DNA of 64,000 nt from Paratinospora sagittata (lineage: Eukaryota > Streptophyta > Magnoliopsida > Ranunculales > Menispermaceae): assembly GCA_035771175.1 (NCBI GenBank), contig CM069589.1, forward strand, positions 24,136,201 to 24,200,200, written 5' to 3'. How positions within the stretch are numbered: the stretch's first letter is position 1; each line of letters opens with the position of its first letter. A program made the position numbers and the translations under genes. The notes below the pieces were generated by a model that was not told the DNA's origin, searched no databases, and saw only the letters and a program-made list of their open reading frames with translations. Positions 52,173 to 61,938 of this stretch are shown in pieces.

Positions 52173-55100
52173 TTACAACTTTTTGAATGTTGATCGCTGA
52201 TTAGAGTCATAAGTACGTTTGACAATGAGTAACAAACATTCAAATAGACATAACGTTCTCTTCCGGACTCCGATTTGAGTGATTGCACATTCCTTTGAAA
52301 GAAGAAGAAACAATATTTTCAACGCCTTTTTATTAACTCATATTAATGTCAGGATTAAACTGTATGTCCATTTGAATTTTTCTTATCCATTCAATCGAGA
52401 AGTAATTGAATGATCGGTGTGAAACTTTAAAATAACCACAACTTTTTCATTTTGACTCCAATTTGAGTGTTTGAACATGCGTTAGAAATTGCAAGAAAAG
52501 GCATTTTCAATTGTTTTTCACTCTTTCAAATCAAAGTGGGGATAAAAAGTTTTGGCTTTTTGAACATTTCTTCACGATTTGGTCGATATGTAAGTTGATT
52601 GATCGGGATAAAATATTTAAATAGCCATAACATTTTATTCCTGACTCCAGTTTGAGTGATTGAAAATTCGTTGAAAAGAGGAAGAAACGATATTTTAAAC
52701 GTCTTTTGAATAACTCAAATCATACTTCCAAAGAAATGGCTAAGGCTTTTTGATTTTGATTGCTGATTAGATTCAAAAGTACGGTGGTCAATGGGTAACA
52801 AACATTAAAATAGCCATAACGTTTTCTTCCGGACTCCAATTTTAGTGAATGCACATTCCTTGGAAAGAAAAAGAAACAATAGTTTCAACGCAATTTTATT
52901 AACTCGTTCCAGTGTCAGGATTAAACTGCAAGTCAATTAGAATTTTTCTTATCGATTCATACGAGAAGTAATTGAATGATCTGTGTGAAACTTTAAAATA
53001 ACTACAACTTTTTCATTTTGACTCCAATTTTTGTGATTGAACACGCGTTAGAAATAGGAAGAAAAGACATTTTCAATTATTTTTCAATGACTCAAATCAA
53101 AGTCGGGATGAAGAGTTACTGCTATTTGAACTTTTTGTCATGATTATTTTGATAAGTAAGTTGATTGATCGGAAAAAAACATTCAAATAGCCATAACATT
53201 TTATTCTTGTCTCCGATTTGAGTGATTGATAATGCGTTCCAAAGAGGAAGAAACGATATTTTAAAAGTCTTTTGATTAACTCAAATCATATTTCGAAAGA
53301 AATGGTTACAACTTTTTGAATGTTGATCGCTGATTAGATTCATAAGTACGTTTGTCAATGAGTAACAAACATTCAAATAGACATAACGTTTTCTTCCGGA
53401 CTCCGATTTGAGTGATTGCACATTCCTTGGAACAAAGAAGAAACAATATTTTCAACGTCTTTTTATTAACTCATATTAATGTCAGGATTAAACTGTAAGT
53501 CCATTTGAATTTTTCTTATCCATTCAATTGAGAAGTAATTGAATGATCGGTGTGAAACTTTAAAATAACCACAACTTTTTCATTTTGACTCCAATTTGTG
53601 TGATTGAACATGCGTTAGAAATTGGAAGAAAAGGCATTTTCAATTGTTTTTCACTCCTTCAAATCAAAGTCGGGATAAAAAGTTTTGGCTTTTTGAATAT
53701 TTCTTCACGATTTGGTCGATATTTAAGTTGATTGATCGGGATAAAATATTCAAATAGCCATAACATTTTATTCCTGACTCCAGTTTGAGTGATAGAAAAT
53801 GCGTTGAAAAGAGGTACAAACGATATTTTAAACGCCTTTCGAAAAACTCAAATCATACTTCCAAAGAAATGGCTAAGGCTTTTTGATTTTGATTGCTGAT
53901 TAGATTCATAAGTACGGTGGTCAATGGGTAACAAACATTAAAATAGCCATAACGTTTTCTTCCGGACTCCAATTTTAGTGAATGCACATTCCTTGGAAAG
54001 AAGAAGAAACAATATTTTCAACGCCATTTTATTAACTCATATCAGTGTCGGGATTAAACTGTAAGTCTATAAGAATTTTTCTTATCGATTCATACGAGAA
54101 GTAATTGAATGATCGGTGTGAAACTTTAAAATAACCACAACTTTTTCATTTTGACTCCAATTTTTGTGATTGAACACGCGTTAGAAATAGGAAGAAAAGA
54201 CATTTTCAATTCTTTTTCAATGACTCAAATCAAAGTCGGGTTGAAAAGTTACTGCTATTTAAGTTGATTGATCGGTAAAAAACATTCAAATAGCCATAAC
54301 ATTTTATTCTTGTCTCCGATTTGAGTGATTGATAAAGCGTTGCAAAGAGGAAGAAACGATATTTTAAACGTCTTTTAATTAACTCAAATTATATTTCGAA
54401 AGAAATGGTCACAACTTTTTCAATGTTGATCGCTTATTAGATTCATAAGTACGTTTGTCAATGCGTAACAAACATTCAAATAGATATAACGTTTTCCTCC
54501 GGACTCCGATTTGAGTGATTGCACATTCCTTGGAAAGAAGAAGAAACAATATTTTCAACGCCTTTTTATTAACTCATATCAGTGTAAATATTAAACTGTA
54601 AGTCTATTTGAATTTTTCTTATCGATTCATACGAGAAGTAATTGAATGATCGGTGTGAAACTTTAAAATAACCCCAACTTTTTCATTTTGACTCCAATTT
54701 GAGTGTTTGAACATGCGTTAGAAATTGGAAGAAAATGCATTTTCAATTGTTTTTCACTCTTTCAAATCAAAGTGGGGATAAAAAGTTTTGGCTTTTTGAA
54801 CGTTTCTTCACGATTTGGTCGATATGTAAGTTGATTGATCGGGATAAAATATTCAAATAGCCATAACATTTTAATCCTGACTCCAGTTTGAGTGATAGAA
54901 AATGCGTTGAAAAGAGGAACAAACGATATTTTAAACGCCTTTCGAATAACTCAAATCATACTTCCAAAGAAATGGCTAAGGCTTTTTGATTTTCATTGCT
55001 GATTAGATTCATAAGTACGGTGGTCAATGGGTAACAAACATTAAAATAGGCATAACGTTTTCTTCCGGACTCCAATTTGAGCGAATGCACATTCCTTGGA

Positions 55101-56721
55101 AAGAAGAAGAAACAATATTTTCAACGCCTTTTTATTAACTCATACCAGTGTCAAGATTAAACTGTAAGTCTATTTGAATTTTTCTTATCGATTCATACGA
55201 GAAGTAATTGAATGATCGGTGTGAAACTTTAAAAAAACCATAACTTTTTCATTCTGACTCCAATTTGTCTGATTGAACATGCGTTAGAAATTGGAAGAAA
55301 AGGCATTTTCAATTGTTTTCATTCCTTCAAATCAAAGTCGGGATAAAAAGTTTTGGCTTTTTGAACATTTCTTCACGATTTGGCCGATATGTAAGTTGAT
55401 TGATCGGGATAAAATATTTAAATAGCCATAACATTTTATTCCTGACTCCAGATTGAGTGATTGAAAATGCGTTGAAAAGAGGAAAAAACGATATTTTAAA
55501 CGTCTTTTGAATAACTCAAATCATACTTCCAAAGAAATGGCTAAGGCTTTTTGATTTTGATTGCTGATTAGATTCAAAAGTACGGTGGTCAATGGGTAAC
55601 AAACATTAAAATAGCCATAACGTTTTCTTCGGGACTCCAATTTTAGTGAATGCACATTCCTTGGAAAGAAGAAGAAACAATATTTTCAACGCCATTTTAT
55701 TAACTCATATCAGTGTCAGGATTAAACTGTAAGTCTATTAGAATTTTTCTTATCGATTCATGCAAGAAGTAATTGAATGATCGGGGTGAAACTTTAAAAT
55801 AACCAAAACTTTTTCATTTTGACTCCAATTTGTGTAATTGAACACGCGTTAGAAATAGGAAGAAAAGACATTTTCAATTTTTTTTCAATAACTCAAATCA
55901 AAGTCGGGATGAAGAGTTACTGCTATTTGAACTTTTCGTCATGATTATTTCGATAAGTAAGTTGATTGATCGGAAAAAAACATTCAAATAGCCATAACAT
56001 TTTATTCTTGTCTCCGATTTGAGTGATTGATAATGCGTTGCAAAGAGGAAGAAACGATATTTTAAACGTCTTTTGATTAACTCAAATCATATTTCGAAAG
56101 AAATGGTTACAACTTTTTGAATGTTGATCGCTGATTAGATTCATAAGTACGTTTGACAATGAGTAACAAACATTCAAATAGACATAACGTTCTCTTCCGG
56201 ACACCGATTTGAGTGATTGCACATTCCTTTGAAAGAAGAAGAAACAATATTTTCAACGCCTTTTTATTAACTCATATTAATGTCAGGATTAAACTGTAAG
56301 TCCATTTGAATTTTTCTTATCCATTCAATCGAGAAGTAATTGAATGATCGGTGTGAAACTTTAAAATAACCACAACTTTTTCATTTTGACTCCAATTTGT
56401 GTGTTTGAACATGCGTTAGAAATTGGAAGAAAAGGCATTTTCAATTGTTTTTCACTCTTTCAAATCAAAGTGGGGATAAAAAGTTTTGGCTTTTTGAACA
56501 TTTCTTCACGATTTGGTCGATATGTAAGTTGATTGATCGGGATAAAATATTTAAATAGCCATAACATTTTATTCCTGACCCCAGGATAGTGATTGAAAAT
56601 TCGTTGAAAAGAGGAAGAAACGATATTTTAAACGTCTTTTGAATAACTCAAATCATACTTCCAAAGAAATGGCTAAGGCTTTTTGATTTTGATTGCTGAT
56701 TAGATTCAAAAGTACGGTGGT

Positions 56722-56726
56722 CAATG
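56722..56726. repeat. Target site duplication, left
   Basis: CAATG immediately before the element. The same five bases follow the element at 63540-63544, and the uninterrupted satellite reads GGTCAATGGGTAAC. A 5-bp duplication is usual for Ty3/gypsy integration. Confidence 0.95.
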
Positions 56727-57168
56727 TGTCACACCCCTCCCGGACGCGCCTAAACCGGCGGTACACTCACGGACGGGGCGCGCATTTGGAACAATCATAA
56801 TGGTAATAACAGAGTGCGCAGCGGAAATACAATATACAGTACAAATCTGATTTCATATAACTCAGAATACTTTTGTACATAAAATGGTCAAGGAAACATA
56901 CGCCCAAAATCCCCAATGATTCATACAAAGGGTACAAAATGTGGGCCCCATAACCTGCGCCCAGTCCACCCTAATTTCCTGTGAAAGATTTGATAATATT
57001 GGAGTGAGCTTAACGCGCTCAGTGGGTAAATAGTGCATGAGTATAACAATTAATAAAGCATACTTCAATATCAAATATCTTAAATACACATGTAAGCATC
57101 ATAATCAATCAATATGTATGTATGCATGACACCGTCACGTATTAATGGTTTGATGAGCGTACATCGCC

Positions 57169-57305
57169 TGAGTTCACGTACAGGTGTCCTTCCCCGGGCG
57201 TAGCCAGGTTCTCACTATACGTCCCTCCTCAGGAACGATGCTCTGGATTCACGTACTGATGTCCCTCCCCGGCGTAGCCGAGTTCTCATGTACGTCCCTC
57301 TCCAG
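57169..57305 (-). repeat. Imperfect tandem duplication inside the LTR
   Basis: Two consecutive related copies: GAGTTCACGTACAGGTGTCC with CCCCGGGCGTAGCC and GTCCCTCCTC, then GGATTCACGTACTGATGTCC with CCCCGGCGTAGCC and GTCCCTCTCC. The same duplication is in the 5' LTR (about 62650-62786), so it predates this insertion. Confidence 0.75.
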
Positions 57306-57624
57306 AGAAATAATATGAATAGTGAGCAATGCTTCTAACTATTCTATGAGTCATAAACCATATACGTCCCTAGGTGGTGATATGTATGATGCCAATGCAT
57401 GAACTAGTTTAGTCTACTAGTCTGGTCTTTTCTTGACATTTATACTGACTTTGTCAACGTCTAGTGATCCTTATCAGGGTCGGTATCACGACGTGCAAAG
57501 TTAGGACATTCAGGTCATAAACATTATTGACATAATGCAGTGTAAATGAATAGTAGACATAGTAATAATTGAATGTAAACTTTAATAAAAGTTATGAAAC
57601 ACGCAAACCTATGTTTCGTTCCCC

Positions 57625-57716
57625 ACCTTCAGATCTGGTGCTTTTCTCCGGACAGAACTTCGTTGCACCGCTTTCAGATCTGGCGCTTTCCTCCGGACAG
57701 AACTTTGTTGCACTGC
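57625..57716 (-). repeat. Second internal LTR duplication
   Basis: Two copies of a segment of about 45 bp: TCAGATCTGGTGCTTTTCTC then GGACAGAACTTCGTTGCACC, followed by TCAGATCTGGCGCTTTCCTC then GGACAGAACTTTGTTGCACT. It is also present in the other LTR near 63108-63199. By position it lies downstream of the predicted transcription start, in the transcribed part of the LTR. Confidence 0.75.
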
Positions 57717-57817
57717 ACCGGGAGTCTCAAAGACTAAAAACTTAAAATGCGTGGAAAGGAGAAGACAAATCACAAGAGAAGGTGATTTGGTGTTAGGAAT
57801 GAGAAATGAGGAGGTTT

Positions 57818-57826
57818 CTTATATAG
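57818..57826 (-). promoter_or_regulatory. LTR TATA box (3' LTR)
   Basis: On the - strand the sequence reads CTATATAAG, a strong plant TATA match. It lies about 15 bp from the nearest GAACGTTC unit, which is on its upstream side. Transcription would start about 25-35 bp further on in the - direction, near 57790. Confidence 0.75.
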
Positions 57827-57834
57827 AGATTTTT

Positions 57835-58094
57835 GCGCCTGAACGTTCTGGCATGCGCCTGAACGTTCTGGCATGGCGCCTGAACGTTCTGGCATGGCGC
57901 CTGAACGTTCTGGCATGCGCCTGAACGTTCTGGCTTGGCGCCTGAACGTTCTGGCAGGCGCCTGAACGTTCTGGCAGGCGCTTGAACGTTCTGGCATGCC
58001 TGAACGTTCTGGCATTGCGCCTGAACGTTCTGGCACGCGCCTGAACGTTCTGGCACGCGCCTGAACGTTCTGGCACGCGCCTGAACGTTCGGGC
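57835..58094 (-). repeat. 13-copy palindromic GAACGTTC tandem repeat in 3' LTR (heat-shock-element-like)
   Basis: Thirteen units of CCTGAACGTTCTGG plus a variable linker. The GAACGTTC cores begin at 57841, 57861, 57882, 57903, 57923, 57944, 57964, 57984, 58002, 58023, 58043, 58063 and 58083, so spacing is 18-21 bp (about two helical turns). The core is a perfect 8-bp palindrome and fits GAAnnTTC, the core of plant heat-shock elements. The array sits just upstream of the TATA box, where an enhancer would act. Open reading frames translating it (MPERSG/CQNVQA repeats in three frames) are not genes. Binding by heat-shock factors is inference. Confidence 0.85.
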
Positions 58095-58167
58095 GTTGCC
58101 CAAATAGTAAAAATTTCAAATAGTTTTTTTTTTTTTTTTTTTTTTTTGTGAAATACAGGGTATTACA

Positions 58168-58180
58168 CTCTACCCCCCTT
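58168..58180 (-). promoter_or_regulatory. Polypurine tract
   Basis: On the - strand AAGGGGGGTAGAG directly abuts the 3' LTR start TGTAATACCC. This is the expected position for the primer of plus-strand DNA synthesis in an LTR retroelement. Confidence 0.85.
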
Positions 58181-58404
58181 AAAGGGATTTCGCCCTCGAA
58201 ATCAAGTCAAGTATGGATGAGGGGTATTGCTTGCGAAGTAGCCGCAGGTTGCTAAGGAGTCACGGCGTGTGTGCATCACGATATCCATTGATATGATTTT
58301 CAGATATCTGCGTAGTTATTCAAGTGAAACAATATATGAAGATAAGTGTAAACAATGTTTCATCCGGGTATTTATAAGTGAAAATAATACAATGTATCAC
58401 ATCA
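58181..58404 (-). other. 3' untranslated segment between remnant ORF and polypurine tract
   Basis: No ORF. It contains the inverted repeat ATTTCG-CCCT-CGAAAT at 58187-58202, whose - strand form TTTCGAGGGCGAAAT resembles the conserved stretch seen just before the 3' LTR of Tekay/Del-type plant chromoviruses. Nothing else is recognised. Confidence 0.6.
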
Positions 58405-58917
58405 TCAGGTGGTACTAGAAAACAATTCAGGGTATTTCTGTTTAATTGTGGATTCTAGTTCCCATGTAGCTTCCTCTATGCCGTGGTGATCCCAGAGCAC
58501 TTTCACAAGTGGTATGCTACGTCTCCGTAGGTCGTGAGTTTTTCTATCTAAAATCTGTATTGCTTTCGCTTGATACGTATTTCCTTCCTTAACCCGAACC
58601 TCGACTAAAGGGATGATATGCGAAGGATTAGGACGATACTTGCGAAGCATAGATACATGAAAAACGTCATGAACCTTAGGCATGGACGATGGAAGGGACA
58701 GACGATATGCAAGTTTGCCAATACGTCCAGCAAAAAAAGTTTCAATGCTTGAAGGCATGGCAAAGGGTGCGGGTGGGGGTGGTATTGCCTGCCCAGATGT
58801 AGTGGCAGTGGTGGGTTGGGCCTGTGCTGTTGTCGGAGGCGGCGGTTCCTGAATCTCAGGAGGTGCCTCCACTGCTGGACGAACAGCACGTGGCCTTCCT
58901 CTCTTCCTGATTTGCAT
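58405..58917 (-). pseudogene. Gag N-terminus fused to integrase C-terminus/chromodomain-like tail (polyprotein remnant)
   Basis: An intact 170-codon ORF that is a collapsed Gag-Pol. Residues 1-60 are a basic start (RKRGRPR) and a long Pro/Thr/Gln-rich stretch ending in SIETFF, like the start of a plant gypsy Gag. Residues from about 63 (GRIGKLAYRLSLP) to 170 are the integrase C-terminal region, with VHDVFHVSMLRKY, IQILDRK and IPLVKVLW, ending EEATWELE and KYPELF, as in Tekay chromoviruses. Everything between (rest of Gag, protease, reverse transcriptase, RNase H, integrase zinc finger and catalytic core) is absent. The junction is near 58728-58740, and the frame is kept across it. A candidate 3' splice site (TTTGCCAG) ends 7 nt before the ATG. 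The fusion may still be translated, but it cannot supply retrotransposition enzymes. The Gag assignment of the first 60 residues is less certain than the integrase part. Confidence 0.85.
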
Positions 58918-59705
58918 TGTCTCACTGGCAAAGAGAAAAGGAAAACCAAGATTTAGGAACTGTAGCCAAGTATAATGTTAGAATATGCTCAGCAACAATT
59001 TCGAGAGTACTGCAATAGTAAAATCACCTATTTTTCTAAGTATAGTGTAAGGGTGTTGTTGAGGAATCAAAGAATCTTATATAACTCGTATGTTTGGCCA
59101 TGGTGTAAAAAAAACAAGGTTAGAATGTTTATATAATAAGTACAAACCTTTGCAAGTATTTAAAAATGATTTTGTTGTGGTCTTTGTGAACATACATATA
59201 TGTTTTATTGAAAAGCCATACGAGTCATAAGAAATCTAAGATTTGCCTCGGTAAATATCCTGAGCGAACGTTCTATCGCAATCTTATGCATTCATACGCT
59301 TACTCTTAGTCTGTTCAATTATTATCCAAGTTCATATGTCCCATACCACATGAATTCAATAATAAGGGTGGAAACCAAGTTAAGTTGTATGAACACGGTC
59401 TCTAAAAACATTGGCTGAATAGAAGTTCACTAATAGTATCGTCCAAATTTACTCTTCCCATACCGTGTAAACTTAGTGATAATATTAGTAATGCAACTTT
59501 CTCCAAATGTTTCTTTTCACACAAGGTCATGGGTTTTCTTACTTCCACATTTTATTTAGTATCCTCCAATTTTGTTGAGTCCCATACCACTCCAAAGTTA
59601 GTGATACAAAAGAAAGAATGGTTGTAAGTCAGCCCACCAAAGATAGTCTTTAAACAAAACAATTTTATTCATATATGTCAAAGAAAATTTGTACAATGCC
59701 AGAAA
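58918..59705 (-). other. Spacer between the two element ORFs, with candidate 3' splice site
   Basis: No coding sequence is recognised; it is A+T-rich in a mixed way and is not satellite. At its low-coordinate end the - strand reads TTCCTTTTCTCTTTGCCAG, a pyrimidine tract with AG at 58926-58925, then 7 nt, then the ATG of the remnant ORF. I found no donor near the end of the upstream ORF in a frame that would fuse the two proteins, so separate messages look more likely than a fusion. Confidence 0.5.
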
Positions 59706-61298
59706 TTAATGTTGACCTTCTTGCCTACTACCATTTCTTCGAGATCTACTGTTATGTACAGAATGACTACTAACAGAAGGTTGAGAGTGTGCGCGCTCTG
59801 CGTTGGAGTTTTGCAAACGAGTTAATACAAGATTGTGGCTCTCTTTCAGTGCAGCAATATTGGATGCCATTTCATCTAACCGTTCAAGTAGGTTAGTCGG
59901 TTGTCCCATTGGTGGTTGATGGGTTGGTTGTCTCGTAGGTGAAGGGTAGGCCATAGGCATTGGAGGAAAGTATTGGTTGTATGGGTGATTCATAGGTGGA
60001 ACGTAGTTGTATTGATTGTGCGGGGATCCCCTAACCTGAACCCCTTGGATAATTTGGTTTGTTTGAGATGAAAAAGTTGGAAACAATGGGCTCATTGGAA
60101 TGTGTGGTCCTCCAAGATTTGGTGAGGCCCAGTACTGTTGTTGTTGGTTGACAGCAACTTGTGGAACTGGCTGATACTGTACCGCAGAAGTTTGAAATCT
60201 TTGGTACGAAGTGTTGCCTTGAGTTGGCAAGTTCCAAGTTGGTGGATTTGCTTGTGGACCTTGTCTATCATGACTTTGTATTGGCGAATTTAGTGTGACA
60301 TATAATTCTTCGTCAGTAAGTGGTGGATCAATTGGATCAGTATTCAGGGCTGGGTCTGATGTAGGATTTGGATTTGAATCATTATTTGGGCCGTCTCTGA
60401 CAGGCATCTTGCGTCGACATTTGCGAAGGCAACGCCCGTGCTTGTCTCTCATTCTTTCGGCAGTTCTGATTGTCGTGCCGAATACCTCTTCGTCAGTTAC
60501 CCCTCCACTTGTGCCATAGGTCTTGAAGATAGAGGATGCTGTAACTGGTTCAGTGATCAGCTTTGACGTTCCATCGAAAGTGTCAACGTTGGCCTCGTGA
60601 AGTATCCTCATAATCAAGACTCCGTAACCGAGGAATTCCTTCTTTAAAGGGTTTTGAATCACCCTCAACATTTGTTGGATGATGATGTGTGGTAGAGAGA
60701 CTTTTATGTTCTTCTCTATGCAATACAGCACAAGGAGTTGGGCCCTTGACATAGTGCCCCTAGTGCCCCTCTCTGGCAAGATGTTGCCGTATACAATCTT
60801 TCCGAGGCCGACAAGAGATGGCTTAAGATGATTGTTTGGGAGGTTGGTGTATGTTGATTGAGTGTATGGCTCTTTGGCGAGGGAATTGAACAGTTGTGCA
60901 TTAGATTCTGCGATCTCTGCAACTGTCTGGGGGTCATGTGGTTCAATAATCCTCTCCTCAATCGGAATCTCCAAGAGGCGAGCAATAATCTCGATATTGA
61001 TAGGAATTGTCGTTCCCATGATTGTTGTCTCTAAATGAGGGCTGAACTCATCTCCGTGAAGTCCCACGTAAGTCATGGCTTCATAGAAGGATCTGACCAA
61101 GTTGTAAGAGACTTGACCCTCAACGTTGGTTATATTTAACCAATCCAGTGTTGCGAGTTTGTCATGAAGGATTGGACGGAGGCGGAGATCGCTATTGTCG
61201 ATGCTCCTCATGGTCACAATCTCTCTTTTGGACAATTCCGTTAGTCTAGTGGGAATTGGTTCCCTGCTAGTAGAAGTTGTTCCCTCCCTTGAGGTCAT
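59706..61298 (-). CDS. Unique ORF of the element, resembling the 'putative plant transposon protein' domain
   Basis: Intact 531-codon frame (530 residues and stop) from the ATG at 61298. An upstream in-frame ATG at 61337 exists, but a strong candidate 3' splice site (TTTTCCTTTCAG, AG at 61307-61306) lies between them, so the shorter start is preferred. Residues about 40-240 form a folded-looking region. LDWLNITNVEGQVSYNLVRS with FYEAM, TIMGTTIPINIEIIARLLEI, and later LLVLYCIEKNIKVSLPHIII followed by GYGVLIMRILHEANVD, recall the PF20167-type plant domain found in retroelement-associated proteins. Residues 281-300 are basic (RMRDKHGRCLRKCRRK), a possible nuclear signal. About 305-467 is Pro/Gln/Asn-rich low complexity. 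About 470-496 (LLERLDEMASNIAALKESHN) looks like a coiled coil, and the tail is Ser/Arg-rich. No zinc knuckle, protease or polymerase motif is seen. It may be captured or an accessory, Gag-like protein; function is unknown. Confidence 0.8.
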   Translation of the reverse strand: MTSREGTTSTSREPIPTRLTELSKREIVTMRSIDNSDLRLRPILHDKLATLDWLNITNVEGQVSYNLVRSFYEAMTYVGLHGDEFSPHLETTIMGTTIPINIEIIARLLEIPIEERIIEPHDPQTVAEIAESNAQLFNSLAKEPYTQSTYTNLPNNHLKPSLVGLGKIVYGNILPERGTRGTMSRAQLLVLYCIEKNIKVSLPHIIIQQMLRVIQNPLKKEFLGYGVLIMRILHEANVDTFDGTSKLITEPVTASSIFKTYGTSGGVTDEEVFGTTIRTAERMRDKHGRCLRKCRRKMPVRDGPNNDSNPNPTSDPALNTDPIDPPLTDEELYVTLNSPIQSHDRQGPQANPPTWNLPTQGNTSYQRFQTSAVQYQPVPQVAVNQQQQYWASPNLGGPHIPMSPLFPTFSSQTNQIIQGVQVRGSPHNQYNYVPPMNHPYNQYFPPMPMAYPSPTRQPTHQPPMGQPTNLLERLDEMASNIAALKESHNLVLTRLQNSNAERAHSQPSVSSHSVHNSRSRRNGSRQEGQH

Positions 61299-61305
61299 TC
61301 TTTTG

Positions 61306-61938
61306 CTGAAAGGAAAATAAATTTGTATGAAAGACACAAAATATATTCCTAATGTTGTTAAGATTTATGCCTTGTCTGCTAGACATTATTTTCGAGTTGT
61401 CTTTTAATATTTATGCCATCATGAAATTTTCGTCATTAGTGATTGGATGTATATATGTCGTATTCACCTATAAATGTATTGGCATATTTAATTATAACTA
61501 TATAGTTTCCATAAAGCAACTATATATATATAAAATCATATATAGGTGTTTTTAATCCAAATCTTAACTATATATAAAAATCATATATATATAGAGTGAT
61601 AAATTATTATTATTATTATTTTTTTTATTTTTATTTTTTTCAAATTTTTATGAGGATTTTGGTTTGGTAATAAATTGTTTTCGAAAAAAAAAATTTCAAA
61701 TTTTTTTTTTTTTTTTTTGTCGAATATGTTTTTTTTTTTTTTTTTTTAAAAAAAATTTCAAATATTTTTTTTTGTTTTTTTTTTCTTTCCGAATATTTAT
61801 TTTTCGTAAATAAATTCATTTTTTTTCCCGAATATTTATTTTTCGAAAAAAAATTTCATTTTTTTTTTTTTTTTCGAATATTTATTTTTCGAAAAAAAAA
61901 ATTCATTTTTTATTTATTTATTTATTTATTATACGTAC
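61306..61938 (-). other. Candidate leader intron (633 bp)
   Basis: On the - strand a donor ATGAG|GTACGTAT (GT at 61938-61937) and an acceptor TTATTTTCCTTTCAG (AG at 61307-61306) frame an A+T-rich segment. Splicing would remove most of the homopolymer-rich leader and place the message start 7 nt before the ATG of the long ORF. Both sites fit plant consensus well. A short + strand open frame inside (61352-61555) is A+T-rich noise. Not proven without RNA. Confidence 0.55.
61599..61930. repeat. A/T homopolymer region with TTTTTCGAAAAA minisatellite
   Basis: Long T and A runs, then at about 61789-61917 three related units of roughly 37-47 bp. Each contains CGAATATTTATTTTTCG followed by AAA-rich TTCATTTT. 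TTTTTCGAAAAA is palindromic and recurs. The region lies inside the candidate leader intron. Such sequence is prone to slippage, so its length may vary between copies. Confidence 0.75.

Larger units (their letters stand above)
39191..56721 (-). repeat. Diverged part of the inverted satellite arm
   Basis: Same family and orientation, but with many more substitutions and small indels between neighbours. Two lineages are mixed: one with CAATGAGTAACAAACATTC and ATTAATGTCAGG, the other with CAATGGGTAAC and CAGTGTCGGG. Local duplications remain visible. The marker ATCCGGATAAAATATTC at 40941 and 42640 is 1699 bp apart (three monomers), and a shared deletion at 49574 and 51234 is 1660 bp apart. Two longer open frames on the - strand (43184-43459 and 46520-46843) are accidental satellite translations. 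The decay fits an older, less homogenised part of the array. Confidence 0.93.
56727..58167 (-). repeat. 3' LTR (1441 bp)
   Basis: Begins TGTCACACCC and ends GGGTATTACA on the + strand, so in element orientation it runs TGTAATACCC to GGGTGTGACA, with short imperfect terminal inverted repeats. It matches the 5' LTR over its whole length. I count about 13 substitutions and one 2-bp indel outside the variable tandem repeats, in roughly 1.1 kb. It is 109 bp longer than the other LTR: 91 bp from extra GAACGTTC units, 16 bp from a longer T run (24 against 8, at 58124-58147) and 2 bp from the indel. Confidence 0.95.

Noticed and set aside
56862..57089. 75-codon - strand frame in the 3' LTR, repeated at 62343-62570 in the 5' LTR
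   Set aside because: Present twice only because LTRs are duplicated. No domain is recognised, and residues change between the copies. Called non-coding.
57835..58094. CRISPR-like array (short repeats at regular spacing)
   Set aside because: Spacers are only about 4-7 bp and nearly identical, the array lies in a plant LTR, and it is duplicated in the partner LTR. It is a minisatellite.
57770..58119. Three overlapping - strand frames encoding MPERSG/CQNVQA-type repeats, and a similar one at 63221-63424
   Set aside because: All three frames are open because the ~20-bp repeat lacks stops. They are products of the LTR promoter repeat, not proteins.
58605..58949. 114-codon - strand frame overlapping the Gag-integrase remnant
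   Set aside because: Shadow frame of the real ORF at 58405-58917, which carries recognisable integrase-tail motifs.
60031..60985. Short frames at 60031-60237 (-), 60295-60519 (+) and 60716-60985 (-)
   Set aside because: They lie wholly inside the long ORF 59706-61298 in other frames and show no features of their own.
61352..61555. 67-codon + strand frame
   Set aside because: A+T-rich sequence on the strand opposite to the element, inside the candidate leader intron. No domain.
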